From an uncultured Bacteroidota bacterium (GTDB lineage Bacteria; Bacteroidota; Bacteroidia; Chitinophagales; Chitinophagaceae): a stretch of 57,971 bases of DNA. Within the stretch, counting starts at the first letter, position 1. Each line of letters opens with the position of its first letter. Position numbers and translations under genes: made by a program. The stretch lies in the NCBI GenBank assembly GCA_903904855.1, contig CAIVEH010000051.1, forward strand, positions 1 through 57,971. Reading direction: 5' to 3'. Shown one piece after another: positions 25,710-34,376 of this stretch. The notes below the pieces were generated by a model. That model was not told the DNA's origin, did not search any database, and saw nothing but the letters and a program-made list of their open reading frames with translations.

Positions 25710-27067
25710 GGACAATATTTTTTATAATAACGATTATAATGCTGCAGGGTTTGGTATATGCCCAGACTCAGCAGAAAACAGCCAAAATCAACAAGCAGTT
25801 TTCTGAGGTCTTTGATTTAAGCGATAATGAAGGTACGGCTAAGCTACAGACTACACTGCCAGCTTCATTTATTGAAGCTGTAAGAACCGGAAAGGTAGAT
25901 GCGTATTCTGATTCGGGTATGACATCAAAGCTATCGCTAACGGAGGTTGATGAAATTGTGAAGGCCCGCCATGTTATTGATACCATTCCTTCTTTCGATC
26001 CGGAAACAAATTACAAGTTGGAGAGAGTTGTTGAAAGTGACTTTGATTTCAATCAGGTACATTGTTACAAGTTACTTGCAAGTGGTCATCGGGCGGTTCC
26101 TGATGGCAGGGATGAAATACGGGTCCTTGGTATTGCCCCCCTGCGGAAGCGTCCAACAAGGGCCCCGGAGAAAGGCGAATTTCAACTGCCAACTCCGGCA
26201 TATCAAACACTGTTCTGGTTGCATTATGATGATGTAAAGGAGTTGCTGGATAACTACGATAAAGGGCATGCAGCCAATAATTTTGCATCCCGACTGAAAA
26301 ATTTAAAAGTGCCGGAAGCAGACGTTCTGGACTATAGTGACGGAACAAAATATATAGGTCATATAAAAGATGGAGTACCTGAGGGAAAGGGTGTTAAATA
26401 CTGGCAAGATGGCGATATTTATGAAGGCGAATGGAAGGATGGCAAACGCAACGGCAAAGGAATCTTGTACCATGCTGCAGGCGCCCGTTATGATGGTGAA
26501 TGGAAGGATGATATGGCACACGGGCAGGGTACATTATACTATGTGGATGGAGGTAAGTATACCGGAGGCTGGAAATATGATCTGCGGGATGGAGATGGAA
26601 CGCTAAATTCGGGAAATGGCGATAAATATGTTGGACATTTTGAACATGGCCGCCAGAATGGGAAGGGCATTGCAACCTCTAAAAACGGAAATAAGTTTGA
26701 AGGAATCTGGAAAGAAGACGAAATGGATGAGGGTACGCTTACTTTACCAAACGGATACAGATACATAGGCCATTTTGAGCAAGGGAAGCCAGGCGGGAAA
26801 GGTAAAGGTTACTTCTCGAACGGAGATATTTATGAAGGGGAATGGAAGGATAATAAAATGGATGGTTATGGTACATTGCGGATAGGTGAGAAACTTTGGA
26901 GCACAGCAGATATAGGTGGATGCCCTCGCTGCAAAATATACAAGGGGAACTGGAAAGACGGCCAGAAAAGTGGCAAAGGCACCTGTTATGATAAAAACCT
27001 GGAGATAATTTATGAGGGACGTTTTGAGTATGATTATCCGGCATATCCGGTATATCCTATTCGGTAA
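25706..27067 (+). CDS. GldN-like domain fused to nine MORN repeats
   Basis: A 453-residue exported protein starting at GTG, which overlaps the previous stop (GTGA); GGAGG lies about 8 nt upstream. It has a signal peptide to LVYAQ and a diverged GldN-like domain (about 45-200; LGIAPLRKRP, then TLFWLHYDDVKELLDNY). From residue 212 come about nine MORN repeats of the type GDIYEGEWKDGKRNGKG. The domain lacks the GxFRG and IWxDYF elements of its neighbours. MORN arrays are extended beta-sheet ribbons that bind lipid or partner proteins. The fusion would attach such a ribbon to a T9SS ring component in the periplasm. This architecture is not one I recognise from described T9SS parts. Confidence 0.8.
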   Translation: MRTIFFIITIIMLQGLVYAQTQQKTAKINKQFSEVFDLSDNEGTAKLQTTLPASFIEAVRTGKVDAYSDSGMTSKLSLTEVDEIVKARHVIDTIPSFDPETNYKLERVVESDFDFNQVHCYKLLASGHRAVPDGRDEIRVLGIAPLRKRPTRAPEKGEFQLPTPAYQTLFWLHYDDVKELLDNYDKGHAANNFASRLKNLKVPEADVLDYSDGTKYIGHIKDGVPEGKGVKYWQDGDIYEGEWKDGKRNGKGILYHAAGARYDGEWKDDMAHGQGTLYYVDGGKYTGGWKYDLRDGDGTLNSGNGDKYVGHFEHGRQNGKGIATSKNGNKFEGIWKEDEMDEGTLTLPNGYRYIGHFEQGKPGGKGKGYFSNGDIYEGEWKDNKMDGYGTLRIGEKLWSTADIGGCPRCKIYKGNWKDGQKSGKGTCYDKNLEIIYEGRFEYDYPAYPVYPIR

Positions 27068-27157
27068 AAGCCAAGTTGGTAATTGCAATGCTGGATAAAA
27101 AGCAATTTATCAACCTTTCTCCTATCAACCTATCACATATCGCCGTATCTTGTGGCG

Positions 27158-27991
27158 ATGGTAAATGTTGGCCAATATAATACACTAAAGGTAGTTAAAG
27201 CTGTTGATTTCGGACTGTACCTGGATGGCGGCGATGGAGAAGAAATACTGCTTCCTAAACGGTTTGTACCGGATGGGCTGAAACCTGATGATGAAATCAG
27301 TGTTTTTGTTTATCACGACAATGACGGAAGGCTGATAGCTACTACTCAGCAGCCAATTGCTGTGGTGGGCGAGATTGCGATGATGGAAGTGGCGGATGTA
27401 AACCCCTCAGGTGCTTTCCTGAAATGGGGAATAATGAAGGATGTGTTTGTGCCCATAGCCCTGCAGGAAAAAAGAATGAGGCCCGGAGACAGGCGACTGG
27501 TAAGGCTTTTCATAGATGAAAGAACAGGAAGGGTTACAGCTACTGAAAAGATAGACAAATACCTAAGTAATTACGAACTGACCGTAAACGATCATGACCC
27601 GGTAGACCTGGTGGTATATCAGAAAACTGAAATAGGCTATAAGGTAATTGTGAACAGCAGACACATGGGTGTGATCCACACCAATGAAATATTCCGGGAG
27701 CTGGAGATAGGCGAGAAATTGAAGGGTTTTGTAAAGCACATCCGACCAGATCATAAGCTGGATATTTCGCCAGGATCTAAAGGCTATGCCAAGGTACAGG
27801 ATGAGGAAGAAAAAATAATGAAGCTGCTTAAGGACAATAACGGATACCTGCCATACAATGATAAATCGAGCCCCGAAGATATTTATGCCTACTTCGGGAT
27901 GAGCAAGAAAACATTTAAGATGACAATGGGAGCAATGTTTAAGAAAAAGCTGATAACATTTTCGCAGACGGGTACGAAACTGGAATCATAA
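27158..27991 (+). CDS. cvfB: CvfB-like S1-domain RNA-binding protein
   Basis: A protein of about 277 residues with S1-type OB folds and a C-terminal winged helix. Features: MVNVGQYNTLKVVKAVDFG at the start, GEEILLPKRFVP, FLKWGIMKDVFVP, GYKVIVNSRHMGVIHTNE and the closing winged helix YAYFGMSKKTFKMTMGAMFK. CvfB proteins bind RNA and affect expression of surface factors in Gram-positives; in Bacteroidota the role is unknown. I use ATG 27158 (MVNVG) because family members begin there; the upstream 25 codons look untranslated. A decayed second copy of its middle and 3' end lies at 29829-30062. Confidence 0.9.
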   Translation: MVNVGQYNTLKVVKAVDFGLYLDGGDGEEILLPKRFVPDGLKPDDEISVFVYHDNDGRLIATTQQPIAVVGEIAMMEVADVNPSGAFLKWGIMKDVFVPIALQEKRMRPGDRRLVRLFIDERTGRVTATEKIDKYLSNYELTVNDHDPVDLVVYQKTEIGYKVIVNSRHMGVIHTNEIFRELEIGEKLKGFVKHIRPDHKLDISPGSKGYAKVQDEEEKIMKLLKDNNGYLPYNDKSSPEDIYAYFGMSKKTFKMTMGAMFKKKLITFSQTGTKLES

Positions 27992-28038
27992 CAAAGACTA
28001 ATCCTTTTTTAGATACTACAGGATCGCTATTATTCCAA

Positions 28039-29649
28039 TTATTTACCTTCTATTAATAGCCGGAAAATACGTTTAGTTCCATTATTTTCTGTAACCTCCA
28101 CCATATAAATTCCCGGCACAAGCTTTCCTAAAAAGAGGATATTATTCCCTTCACTTAAGTGGCCTTGCAGAATTGTTGAACCAATAATATTAGCAATCCT
28201 AAAAGTTGCACCTGATTCAATATTGTCGATATTTAATATGCCATCAGATGGATTTGGGTATATTTTAATTGGATTATCGAAAACAAAACCAACATTTAAT
28301 TTGGGATCATGGATGGTTATAGCAGGTGAACTACCATTGCTAAAACAGGCCTTAGTCACTTTATCGGTTATAATTGCAGAAATTGTATCATTCCCCGAAC
28401 CTTTAATATATGTAGTTGTTGGTATATTGGTTGTACTGAAAAGCAAACCATTTTTTAACCAGGTAATTGTATAGGTGCTCGAACCGGAAACTATAGCCGT
28501 CAGGGTTACGGTACTACCTGGTAAAGCTGAAGCCGGCCCTGAAACTGTAATGGTAGGAGTAACAACCGGCGGATTGAATATTATTTTACGTATCCTGTTA
28601 TTTTCATCATCAGATATATACATGTTCCCGCATGCATCGAAACTAATCCAATCTGGATTATGGAATATAGCCGCTGATGCAGGGCCTCCATCTCCAGAGT
28701 AATCCATTGTTCCATTTCCGGCAATGGTTGTGATTATGCCTGATCTGTTAATTTTAAATATTCTTTCCGTAAATACATCGGAGACAAACAGATTCCCTGT
28801 TTCATCAAATGCAATTCCTGTTGCACACAATGTTGCAGATGTAGCGGGCCCACCCTCGCCACTATAAACAACAGTCGATGGCCATATAGGTCCACTTCCT
28901 GCAACTGTTGTAATGATTCCCGTAATGCGATCAACCTTCCTTACCCGGTAATTAAAAACATCGGCTATATATAAATTTCCAACTGAGTCAAAAGCAAGTG
29001 ATTCAGGATAACTTAATTCGGCCGCTGTTGCAGGCCCACCATCGCCGCTAAAACCACCCGTACCTCCCATTATAGTGTATCCATTTCCTGCAACAGTAGT
29101 TATTATGCCTGCAGTATTAATTTTGCGTACAACATTATGTTGCAAATCTGCAAAGAACATATTCCCACCGGTATCAAATACCATTCCTTCCGGGTTCAAT
29201 AACCCGGCAGCCGTGGCCGGCCCGCCATCTCCTGTATATGTACCTGTGCCATTACCAGCGAATGTTGTAATTGCTCCGGAAATATCTCGCTTTAAAATTT
29301 GTGTACCTATTTCAAAATACAAATTCATCGACTTATCAAATACAATACACTCTGTTTGATATCCTTTTAGAAAAGTACTAATGATGCCAGCCGGGTCTAC
29401 TTTCCGTATTCGATTATTTAAATTATCAGCTATGTAAACATTGCCACTTGTATCAAAGGCAACATTCCCCATATAACTTAGGGAGCTATGAATGGCTAAC
29501 ACGCTATCGCCATTATAATTGGGCCCGGCCGGAACTGTATTACTGGGCCCGTCACCTGCGAATAATACTATGTTTTGTGCTATTGAGAAGCAAGGCAAAA
29601 GTATTATAAATAGAATGATAATAACTGATTGAATTCTTGGGAATAACAT
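28039..29649 (-). CDS. Secreted six-blade NHL propeller protein with Ig-like domain and T9SS sorting tail
   Basis: A 536-residue exported protein: signal peptide to FSIAQ, six NHL-type blades (about 25-360; FSGDGGPATAA, GNLYIADVFNYRVRK), an Ig/PKD-like domain (about 370-445) and a T9SS tail beginning IKIYPNPSDGIL. Blade sequences are clearly related to the 16416-18095 protein, sharing the FHxPDW turn, so the two are paralogs. It is convergent with cvfB (47 nt between stops). Behind its start lies a decayed second cvfB 3' part. It is therefore boxed in by two cvfB 3' ends, which suggests it was inserted there. The 180 nt upstream (29650-29828) hold no gene. Confidence 0.9.
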   Translation of the reverse strand: MLFPRIQSVIIILFIILLPCFSIAQNIVLFAGDGPSNTVPAGPNYNGDSVLAIHSSLSYMGNVAFDTSGNVYIADNLNNRIRKVDPAGIISTFLKGYQTECIVFDKSMNLYFEIGTQILKRDISGAITTFAGNGTGTYTGDGGPATAAGLLNPEGMVFDTGGNMFFADLQHNVVRKINTAGIITTVAGNGYTIMGGTGGFSGDGGPATAAELSYPESLAFDSVGNLYIADVFNYRVRKVDRITGIITTVAGSGPIWPSTVVYSGEGGPATSATLCATGIAFDETGNLFVSDVFTERIFKINRSGIITTIAGNGTMDYSGDGGPASAAIFHNPDWISFDACGNMYISDDENNRIRKIIFNPPVVTPTITVSGPASALPGSTVTLTAIVSGSSTYTITWLKNGLLFSTTNIPTTTYIKGSGNDTISAIITDKVTKACFSNGSSPAITIHDPKLNVGFVFDNPIKIYPNPSDGILNIDNIESGATFRIANIIGSTILQGHLSEGNNILFLGKLVPGIYMVEVTENNGTKRIFRLLIEGK

Positions 29650-29828
29650 AATATTTAGGTTTTACATGAAATAGACAGACGAATAACCTGAAAGGTTGGG
29701 CTTAATGAGATTTCAGAAAAATAAAATATAGTATTATACTATAATTTTAGCTCTTATCAACTCTGTTGTCCCAGGGCTTGTCTGTACTGAATTAATTAAG
29801 GCATATATGTTTCAAATTACCTTGAATA

Positions 29829-30062
29829 ATAGCTGCAATAGGATTGGCGGATGTTAACCTATTCGGGGCATTACTGAATAGGTGGATACTGAATCTACTT
29901 CAAGACAATAATGGCTACCTGCCCTACAATGATTAATCGAGCCCGGAAGATATTTATGCCTACTTTGGCATGAGCAAGAAAACATTTAAGATGACCATGG
30001 GGGCCATGTTTAAGAAAAAGCTGATAACCTTTACACAAACGGGTACGAAACTGGAGGAATAA
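29829..30062 (+). pseudogene. Second, decayed copy of the cvfB middle and 3' end
   Basis: Positions 29886-30062 align with the last 59 codons of cvfB (27815-27991); over the final 57 codons I count 21 differences in 171 nt. Of 18 changed codons 13 are synonymous, so this copy diverged as a working gene before it decayed. An in-frame TAA (29934-29936) replaces a lysine codon. Upstream, 29829-29885 matches an earlier cvfB part (IAxxxxADVNxxGA, near 27375-27430). The junction fits an in-frame deletion of 384 nt between two AATAATGAAG repeats, at 27430 and 27814 in the intact gene. The 5' part is missing. Confidence 0.9.
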
Positions 30063-30068
30063 TGGAGG

Positions 30069-31793
30069 CTAATCCTTAATCATACTTAAAACAATGTGTT
30101 TGCCATCATTTGCTGTTATCTCCACCAGATAAGTACTGGGGATAAATTCTTTAGTATCTACCACCTGTTTTTCATCAGTTATCGTACTGCTGTATACCTG
30201 TTTCCCCATCAGGTTAAATATAGACAGTTTACTCCCCGCTTCAGCATTCCTAATTGTAATTTCATTTGTTGAAGGGTTAGGGTAAAGATACACCTGCTTT
30301 TTGCCATTTATTAAAACAGGTTGTACACCTAAGCTTGGCACAATAGCTGAGCAGCTACCATGGGCATAATTATACTTAGCTACAAAAGCCAGTTCTGAGC
30401 CTCCCGAGTAAGCAAGCGTGTCGGCACCGAAAACAGGATATCCATGGTAGTCTCCCGAAATATAGAAATTACCTTTCCTGTCAACTGCAATAGAGTTCCA
30501 GTCGTCTCCACCACATTGTGTTGGTACTGCAGTTAAAAAATTACCATCATTATCATATTCAACAACAAACATAGGTTCCCAGCACAATCCCCATCCACCT
30601 GGTGTAGTGGTAGTAGTATGGGTGCCAAAATGCATTACATATCCGGGATTTGCAAAACCAGACATATTCTGACCACCGCATGCCCAGACATTTCCACAGG
30701 AATCCAGCACAATACTATAGCCTAAATCAGTCGAATCCCCTCCATCTGACCTGGCCCACTGAACATCGCCCCGGGAATCCAATTTTGCTACAAATGCATC
30801 TCCTCCGGGGAAAAACCAGCTGCCACCACGATCCACCAGAGTATCGGTTCCCCAGATTATAGAGGTATCCAGCCCGCCGGTAAGGTAAATGTTTTCGAGC
30901 CTGTCGGTTGCCATTCCATATACTTGAGTGTAACGGCCCATGCTTTTTGCCCAAATACAGTTACCACTGCTGTCGTATGCTGCCAGAAAATTCAATGAAT
31001 CTCTAAGTATGTTACCAGAAATATTCATTGTGTCAGAATTATACTGGCCTGCAATAAAAATATCTCCTTTATTGGTAACAGATAATGCATTAGCTACGTC
31101 GTTTTTAAATCCGCCAAAGCTTTTTGCCCATACTGGTATGCCCGCTGAGGTAAATTTTGCAATATACACATCGCTGCTATCGCCTGTAGGATTTGTGTTG
31201 GTAAGTGTAGAACTACCGATGGTTAAAGACGGGTTACAAAAATCGCCGGTTACAAATATATTCCCTGCGTCATCCACACCAATTCCACCGGTGGATGGAC
31301 TTTTAGAATAACTGGCAAATTTTTTCACCCACAACGCTCTGCCTGAAGGTGAAATTTTCGCAATAAAATAATTCATTGCAGTTGGGCTGGTAATTGTAAT
31401 CGTGTCGAGGGAAAAAGTCCCATACCAGAAAGTTCCATAAACATACACATTGCCTGCAGCATCAGTGGCAATGCCGTTTGGAAAAGCTTCCGTGCTTACT
31501 GTGCCTAATACCCACAAATAATTGCCATTAGAATCAGTCTTTGTTACCAGCAAAGACCCAGATGCACTGTGGTGAAGGACACAAGCGCCAAATACTGTGC
31601 TATCAAGAGCTGAGCCGGCACCTATATAACCAGCTTCGAAAAAATTACCAAATTGATCAGCAACCATTGACTTCATTTCAATTTCACTTGAGCCAGGCGT
31701 TTCACCCGTTGCCCATTTCCAACTCTGAGCCTGATTTATAGCAGGGTAGAGTATACAGATAATTAAAATGAAGAGTATGTGTAGATTTTTCAT
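30069..31793 (-). CDS. Secreted SBBP-type beta-propeller protein with T9SS sorting tail
   Basis: A 574-residue exported protein: signal peptide to INQAQ, then repeated propeller blades of the SBBP type (FIAKISPSGRALWVKKF, YIAKFTSAGIPVWAKSFGG, FVAKLDSRGDVQWARSDGG, GNVYVYGTF). The T9SS tail begins near VYLYPNPSTNEI and ends SMIKD. This is a cell-surface or released protein; the ligand is unknown. It is convergent with the decayed cvfB copy, with only 6 nt between the two stops, and its stop lies in sequence shared with the region after intact cvfB (CTAATCCTT). It is unrelated in blade type to the NHL gene next to it. Confidence 0.88.
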   Translation of the reverse strand: MKNLHILFILIICILYPAINQAQSWKWATGETPGSSEIEMKSMVADQFGNFFEAGYIGAGSALDSTVFGACVLHHSASGSLLVTKTDSNGNYLWVLGTVSTEAFPNGIATDAAGNVYVYGTFWYGTFSLDTITITSPTAMNYFIAKISPSGRALWVKKFASYSKSPSTGGIGVDDAGNIFVTGDFCNPSLTIGSSTLTNTNPTGDSSDVYIAKFTSAGIPVWAKSFGGFKNDVANALSVTNKGDIFIAGQYNSDTMNISGNILRDSLNFLAAYDSSGNCIWAKSMGRYTQVYGMATDRLENIYLTGGLDTSIIWGTDTLVDRGGSWFFPGGDAFVAKLDSRGDVQWARSDGGDSTDLGYSIVLDSCGNVWACGGQNMSGFANPGYVMHFGTHTTTTTPGGWGLCWEPMFVVEYDNDGNFLTAVPTQCGGDDWNSIAVDRKGNFYISGDYHGYPVFGADTLAYSGGSELAFVAKYNYAHGSCSAIVPSLGVQPVLINGKKQVYLYPNPSTNEITIRNAEAGSKLSIFNLMGKQVYSSTITDEKQVVDTKEFIPSTYLVEITANDGKHIVLSMIKD

Positions 31794-32223
31794 CAGGTTC
31801 TTATTAAGGTGTAATAATGTTTTTTTTAGCGATTGACTGCATGAAAATACAAAATGTGTTGAACTATTTGATAATCACAGTGATTAAGACAGCTGTTGGG
31901 TTATTCGGGTTGGGTAAGAATAAATATTGATTTAGAAATTATCAAAATCCGGACCGGTAATCTTTATTTGGCTTTTTCATGGAATATTAGTGTTTAAATT
32001 CAGTTAATATTTAATGCCACTCTGGACAGACAGGAAAGATGATCCAGTGAAACCAGCGGATGGCAAGAGGGTGCTTATTAACTATGCGTTTCATAAATTT
32101 GATCCCGAACTAAATTAGCAAGTTAAAAATAGATAAAAGGCAATCAATAAGCGAGGAAAGTCTCTTTTGTTAACTAAAATATTTCTTTGGGTTAATTTCT
32201 GGCATAAAATCCTACCTTAGACT
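31794..32223. other. Spacer with one possible 34-codon ORF
   Basis: 430 nt between the SBBP gene start and the RNA methyltransferase. On the plus strand, 32014-32118 encodes 34 residues from ATG, with protein-like composition (LINYAFHKFDPELN at the end); it may be a remnant or a small gene. At 32186-32220 TTTG, 23 nt and TACCTTAG form a loose promoter for the gene at 32224. Nothing else is seen. Confidence 0.35.
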
Positions 32224-33339
32224 GTGCGCTCCCTGATTTTTCATTTCAACCAAGTTATCAACAACTACGAAGGAACTGTACCACTGGTACATTTCCTGAA
32301 AAACTATTTTAAGCTTCATCCGGTTCTCGGCAGCAGGGACAGGAAGCTAATTTCGGCAATGGTTTATAGCTGGTATAGGTGCAGCAGGGCCGTTGGTAAT
32401 GATGAAATGCTTAATGACTTAATGGCTCAATGGCTGAATGAAAAGATATGGGCCAGTAAATCTTTTATAGGATGGCTTAGAGAAGTTCATCCAGGCGTCA
32501 TTCTGGACCTGAATGCATTGTTGCCTTATGATCTTGAATTGTCGGATGGTATGATCAAAGAAGCCTGGTTGGGATCGATGCTGGAGCAGCCGGAATTGTT
32601 TATCAGGATCAGGAAGGAAAAGGATTTGCTGATTCAGTTATTGGAAAAGTCTGGGATACCCTATACATTCATAACAGGCAATTGCCTTTCGCTGCCTAAC
32701 GGCGCCAAAATCGATTCAAAATTGCCCCAGGAATGCTATGTGGTGCAGGATGCCTCATCGCAGCAAACAGGGGCCTGGTTTAAGCCCCGGAAGAATGAAC
32801 TGTGGTATGACTGCTGCTCCGGCGCTGGGGGGAAAGCGCTATTACTCAAAGACCTTGAGCCGGGAGTACGGCTTACGGTAAGTGATAAACGCGAAAGCAT
32901 TATTCATAATCTGCAGCAAAGGTTCAGGCTGTATAAGCATGATTTGCCGGTGGCTCATGTAACAGATGTAGCCAGCCGGGCATTATTGGATAAAGCACTG
33001 GGTACCAAAAAATTTGATAACATCATCTGCGATGCACCCTGCAGCGGCTCCGGTACCTGGGCACGCACTCCGGAACAACTTTATTTTTTCAAGCCGGAGA
33101 CTATCAACGAATATTCGTCATTACAGCAAACCATTGCCACCAATGCTGCCCGGCACCTGAAACCTGGCGGCAGACTAATTTACATCACCTGCTCTGTTTT
33201 CAGGCAGGAAAATGAAATGGTGGTGGATGGACTGGTTAAACTTGCCGGACTGAAACTAATCAGTTCACAAATCATCAATGGAATCAGCAATCATGCAGAC
33301 AGCATGTATATTGCTGAATTGATTCGCAATGAACACTAA
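32224..33339 (+). CDS. RsmB/NOP2-family rRNA (cytosine-5)-methyltransferase
   Basis: A 371-residue SAM-dependent m5C RNA methyltransferase. Both catalytic cysteines are present: Cys273 in DAPCSGSG and Cys323 in ITCSVF. The SAM-binding motif DCCSGAGGK lies at 197-205, preceded by the RsmB-typical VQDASSQ (174-180). The N-terminal 150 residues resemble the NusB-like/RNA-recognition part of RsmB, shorter than in E. coli. The likely target is rRNA, but the exact base cannot be assigned. It starts with GTG at 32224, only a few bases after a promoter-like box. Monocistronic, convergent with the crotonase gene. Confidence 0.92.
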   Translation: MRSLIFHFNQVINNYEGTVPLVHFLKNYFKLHPVLGSRDRKLISAMVYSWYRCSRAVGNDEMLNDLMAQWLNEKIWASKSFIGWLREVHPGVILDLNALLPYDLELSDGMIKEAWLGSMLEQPELFIRIRKEKDLLIQLLEKSGIPYTFITGNCLSLPNGAKIDSKLPQECYVVQDASSQQTGAWFKPRKNELWYDCCSGAGGKALLLKDLEPGVRLTVSDKRESIIHNLQQRFRLYKHDLPVAHVTDVASRALLDKALGTKKFDNIICDAPCSGSGTWARTPEQLYFFKPETINEYSSLQQTIATNAARHLKPGGRLIYITCSVFRQENEMVVDGLVKLAGLKLISSQIINGISNHADSMYIAELIRNEH

Positions 33340-33419
33340 GAACAACTGTCTCAAAAAATATAGCCTGATTAGTAGCATTTTTCTGAATGCTTTTCAGAGG
33401 CTAAATTCATGGTTCCCCT

Positions 33420-34196
33420 TTAGGGGTTCAGGGGTTTTGCCTTGAACTTATTGATTGCATTTCTAGTAAAATCGCTCAAAACCAGTGACCCACTTATTGC
33501 AGCACGTTCGGAGAGTAAGGTATCCCAATGCTCAGTGCCTTGCCAGAAGATTTTCTTGAGTTCGGCCATAGCTTCGGGGCTGCTGGTGGCGAGGCGGGCT
33601 GCCAGTTTATTGATAGCGGCATCTGCATCTTCAATGGTTTTATGTACCTCGGCATACAGTCCGTTGCGATGTGCCCAGTCGGCAGTGCGCCATTCAGTGG
33701 CATCAATAGCCAGTTGGGCAAAGCAGGAAATGCCAACCTTCCTTTCTACTACAGGGCCTACTACAAAAGGGCCTATGCCCACTGCAAGTTCACTGAGTTT
33801 CACGGATGCATGTTCTACTGTAATCGCATAATCGGTAGCAGCTGTCAGTCCAACTCCTCCACCAACGGCTTTGCCTTGTATGCGGCCTATAATCAGCTTG
33901 GGGCATTTGCGCATAGCATTGATTACATGGGCAAAACCACTGAAGAATTGCTTTCCATCTGCTTCATTATCAATTGCTATCAGTTCATCGAACGAGGCTC
34001 CGGCACAAAATGCTTTTTCACCACCGCTTCGTAAGATGATCACTTTAACATGCTCATTTTCGCCAATCTCTTTAATTGTATTGGCAAGCAGGTTAAGTAT
34101 ACTGGCCGGCAATGAATTACTGGCCGGATGAAAAAACTCAATAGTGGCGATTCCGTGTTCTGATCTGTGCGTAACGTAGCCTTCGGTATGAAGCAT
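33420..34196 (-). CDS. Enoyl-CoA hydratase/isomerase (crotonase) family protein
   Basis: A 258-residue crotonase-fold enzyme acting on acyl-CoA thioesters in the cytosol. The oxyanion-hole segments are AFCAGASFDEL (around residues 62-72) and IQGKAVGGGVGL (around 106-117). The usual second catalytic glutamate region reads SELAVGIGPFVVG, which departs from the PExxLGxxP form of classical hydratases, so it may be an isomerase, hydrolase or a variant hydratase. No beta-oxidation neighbours are present. A short palindrome (CCCCTAAAGGGG type) overlaps the stop region near 33411-33427. Confidence 0.92.
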   Translation of the reverse strand: MLHTEGYVTHRSEHGIATIEFFHPASNSLPASILNLLANTIKEIGENEHVKVIILRSGGEKAFCAGASFDELIAIDNEADGKQFFSGFAHVINAMRKCPKLIIGRIQGKAVGGGVGLTAATDYAITVEHASVKLSELAVGIGPFVVGPVVERKVGISCFAQLAIDATEWRTADWAHRNGLYAEVHKTIEDADAAINKLAARLATSSPEAMAELKKIFWQGTEHWDTLLSERAAISGSLVLSDFTRNAINKFKAKPLNP

Positions 34197-34376
34197 AAAT
34201 TCTTGTTTATTTTTGCAGCGATTAAATTATGGACCAAAAGTAAGAAAAGGAATGGATTGCAGGAATTCCCGGCGATAAGCTGAAATACCCGTCTGTTTTT
34301 CAATTTCGCTATATTTGATGGAGGTTTTGATTCTTTTTTGATAAATGATACTTTTAATGCTGAATTTTGATTGCTT

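Noticed and set aside
26049-27088. Several long minus-strand frames opposite the MORN gene
   Set aside because: They mirror the regular repeat codons of the GldN-MORN gene; no start signals or protein-like composition.
29886-30062. Simple recent tandem duplication of cvfB
   Set aside because: Differences are mostly synonymous third-position changes, which requires time under selection as a functional gene, not recent copying.
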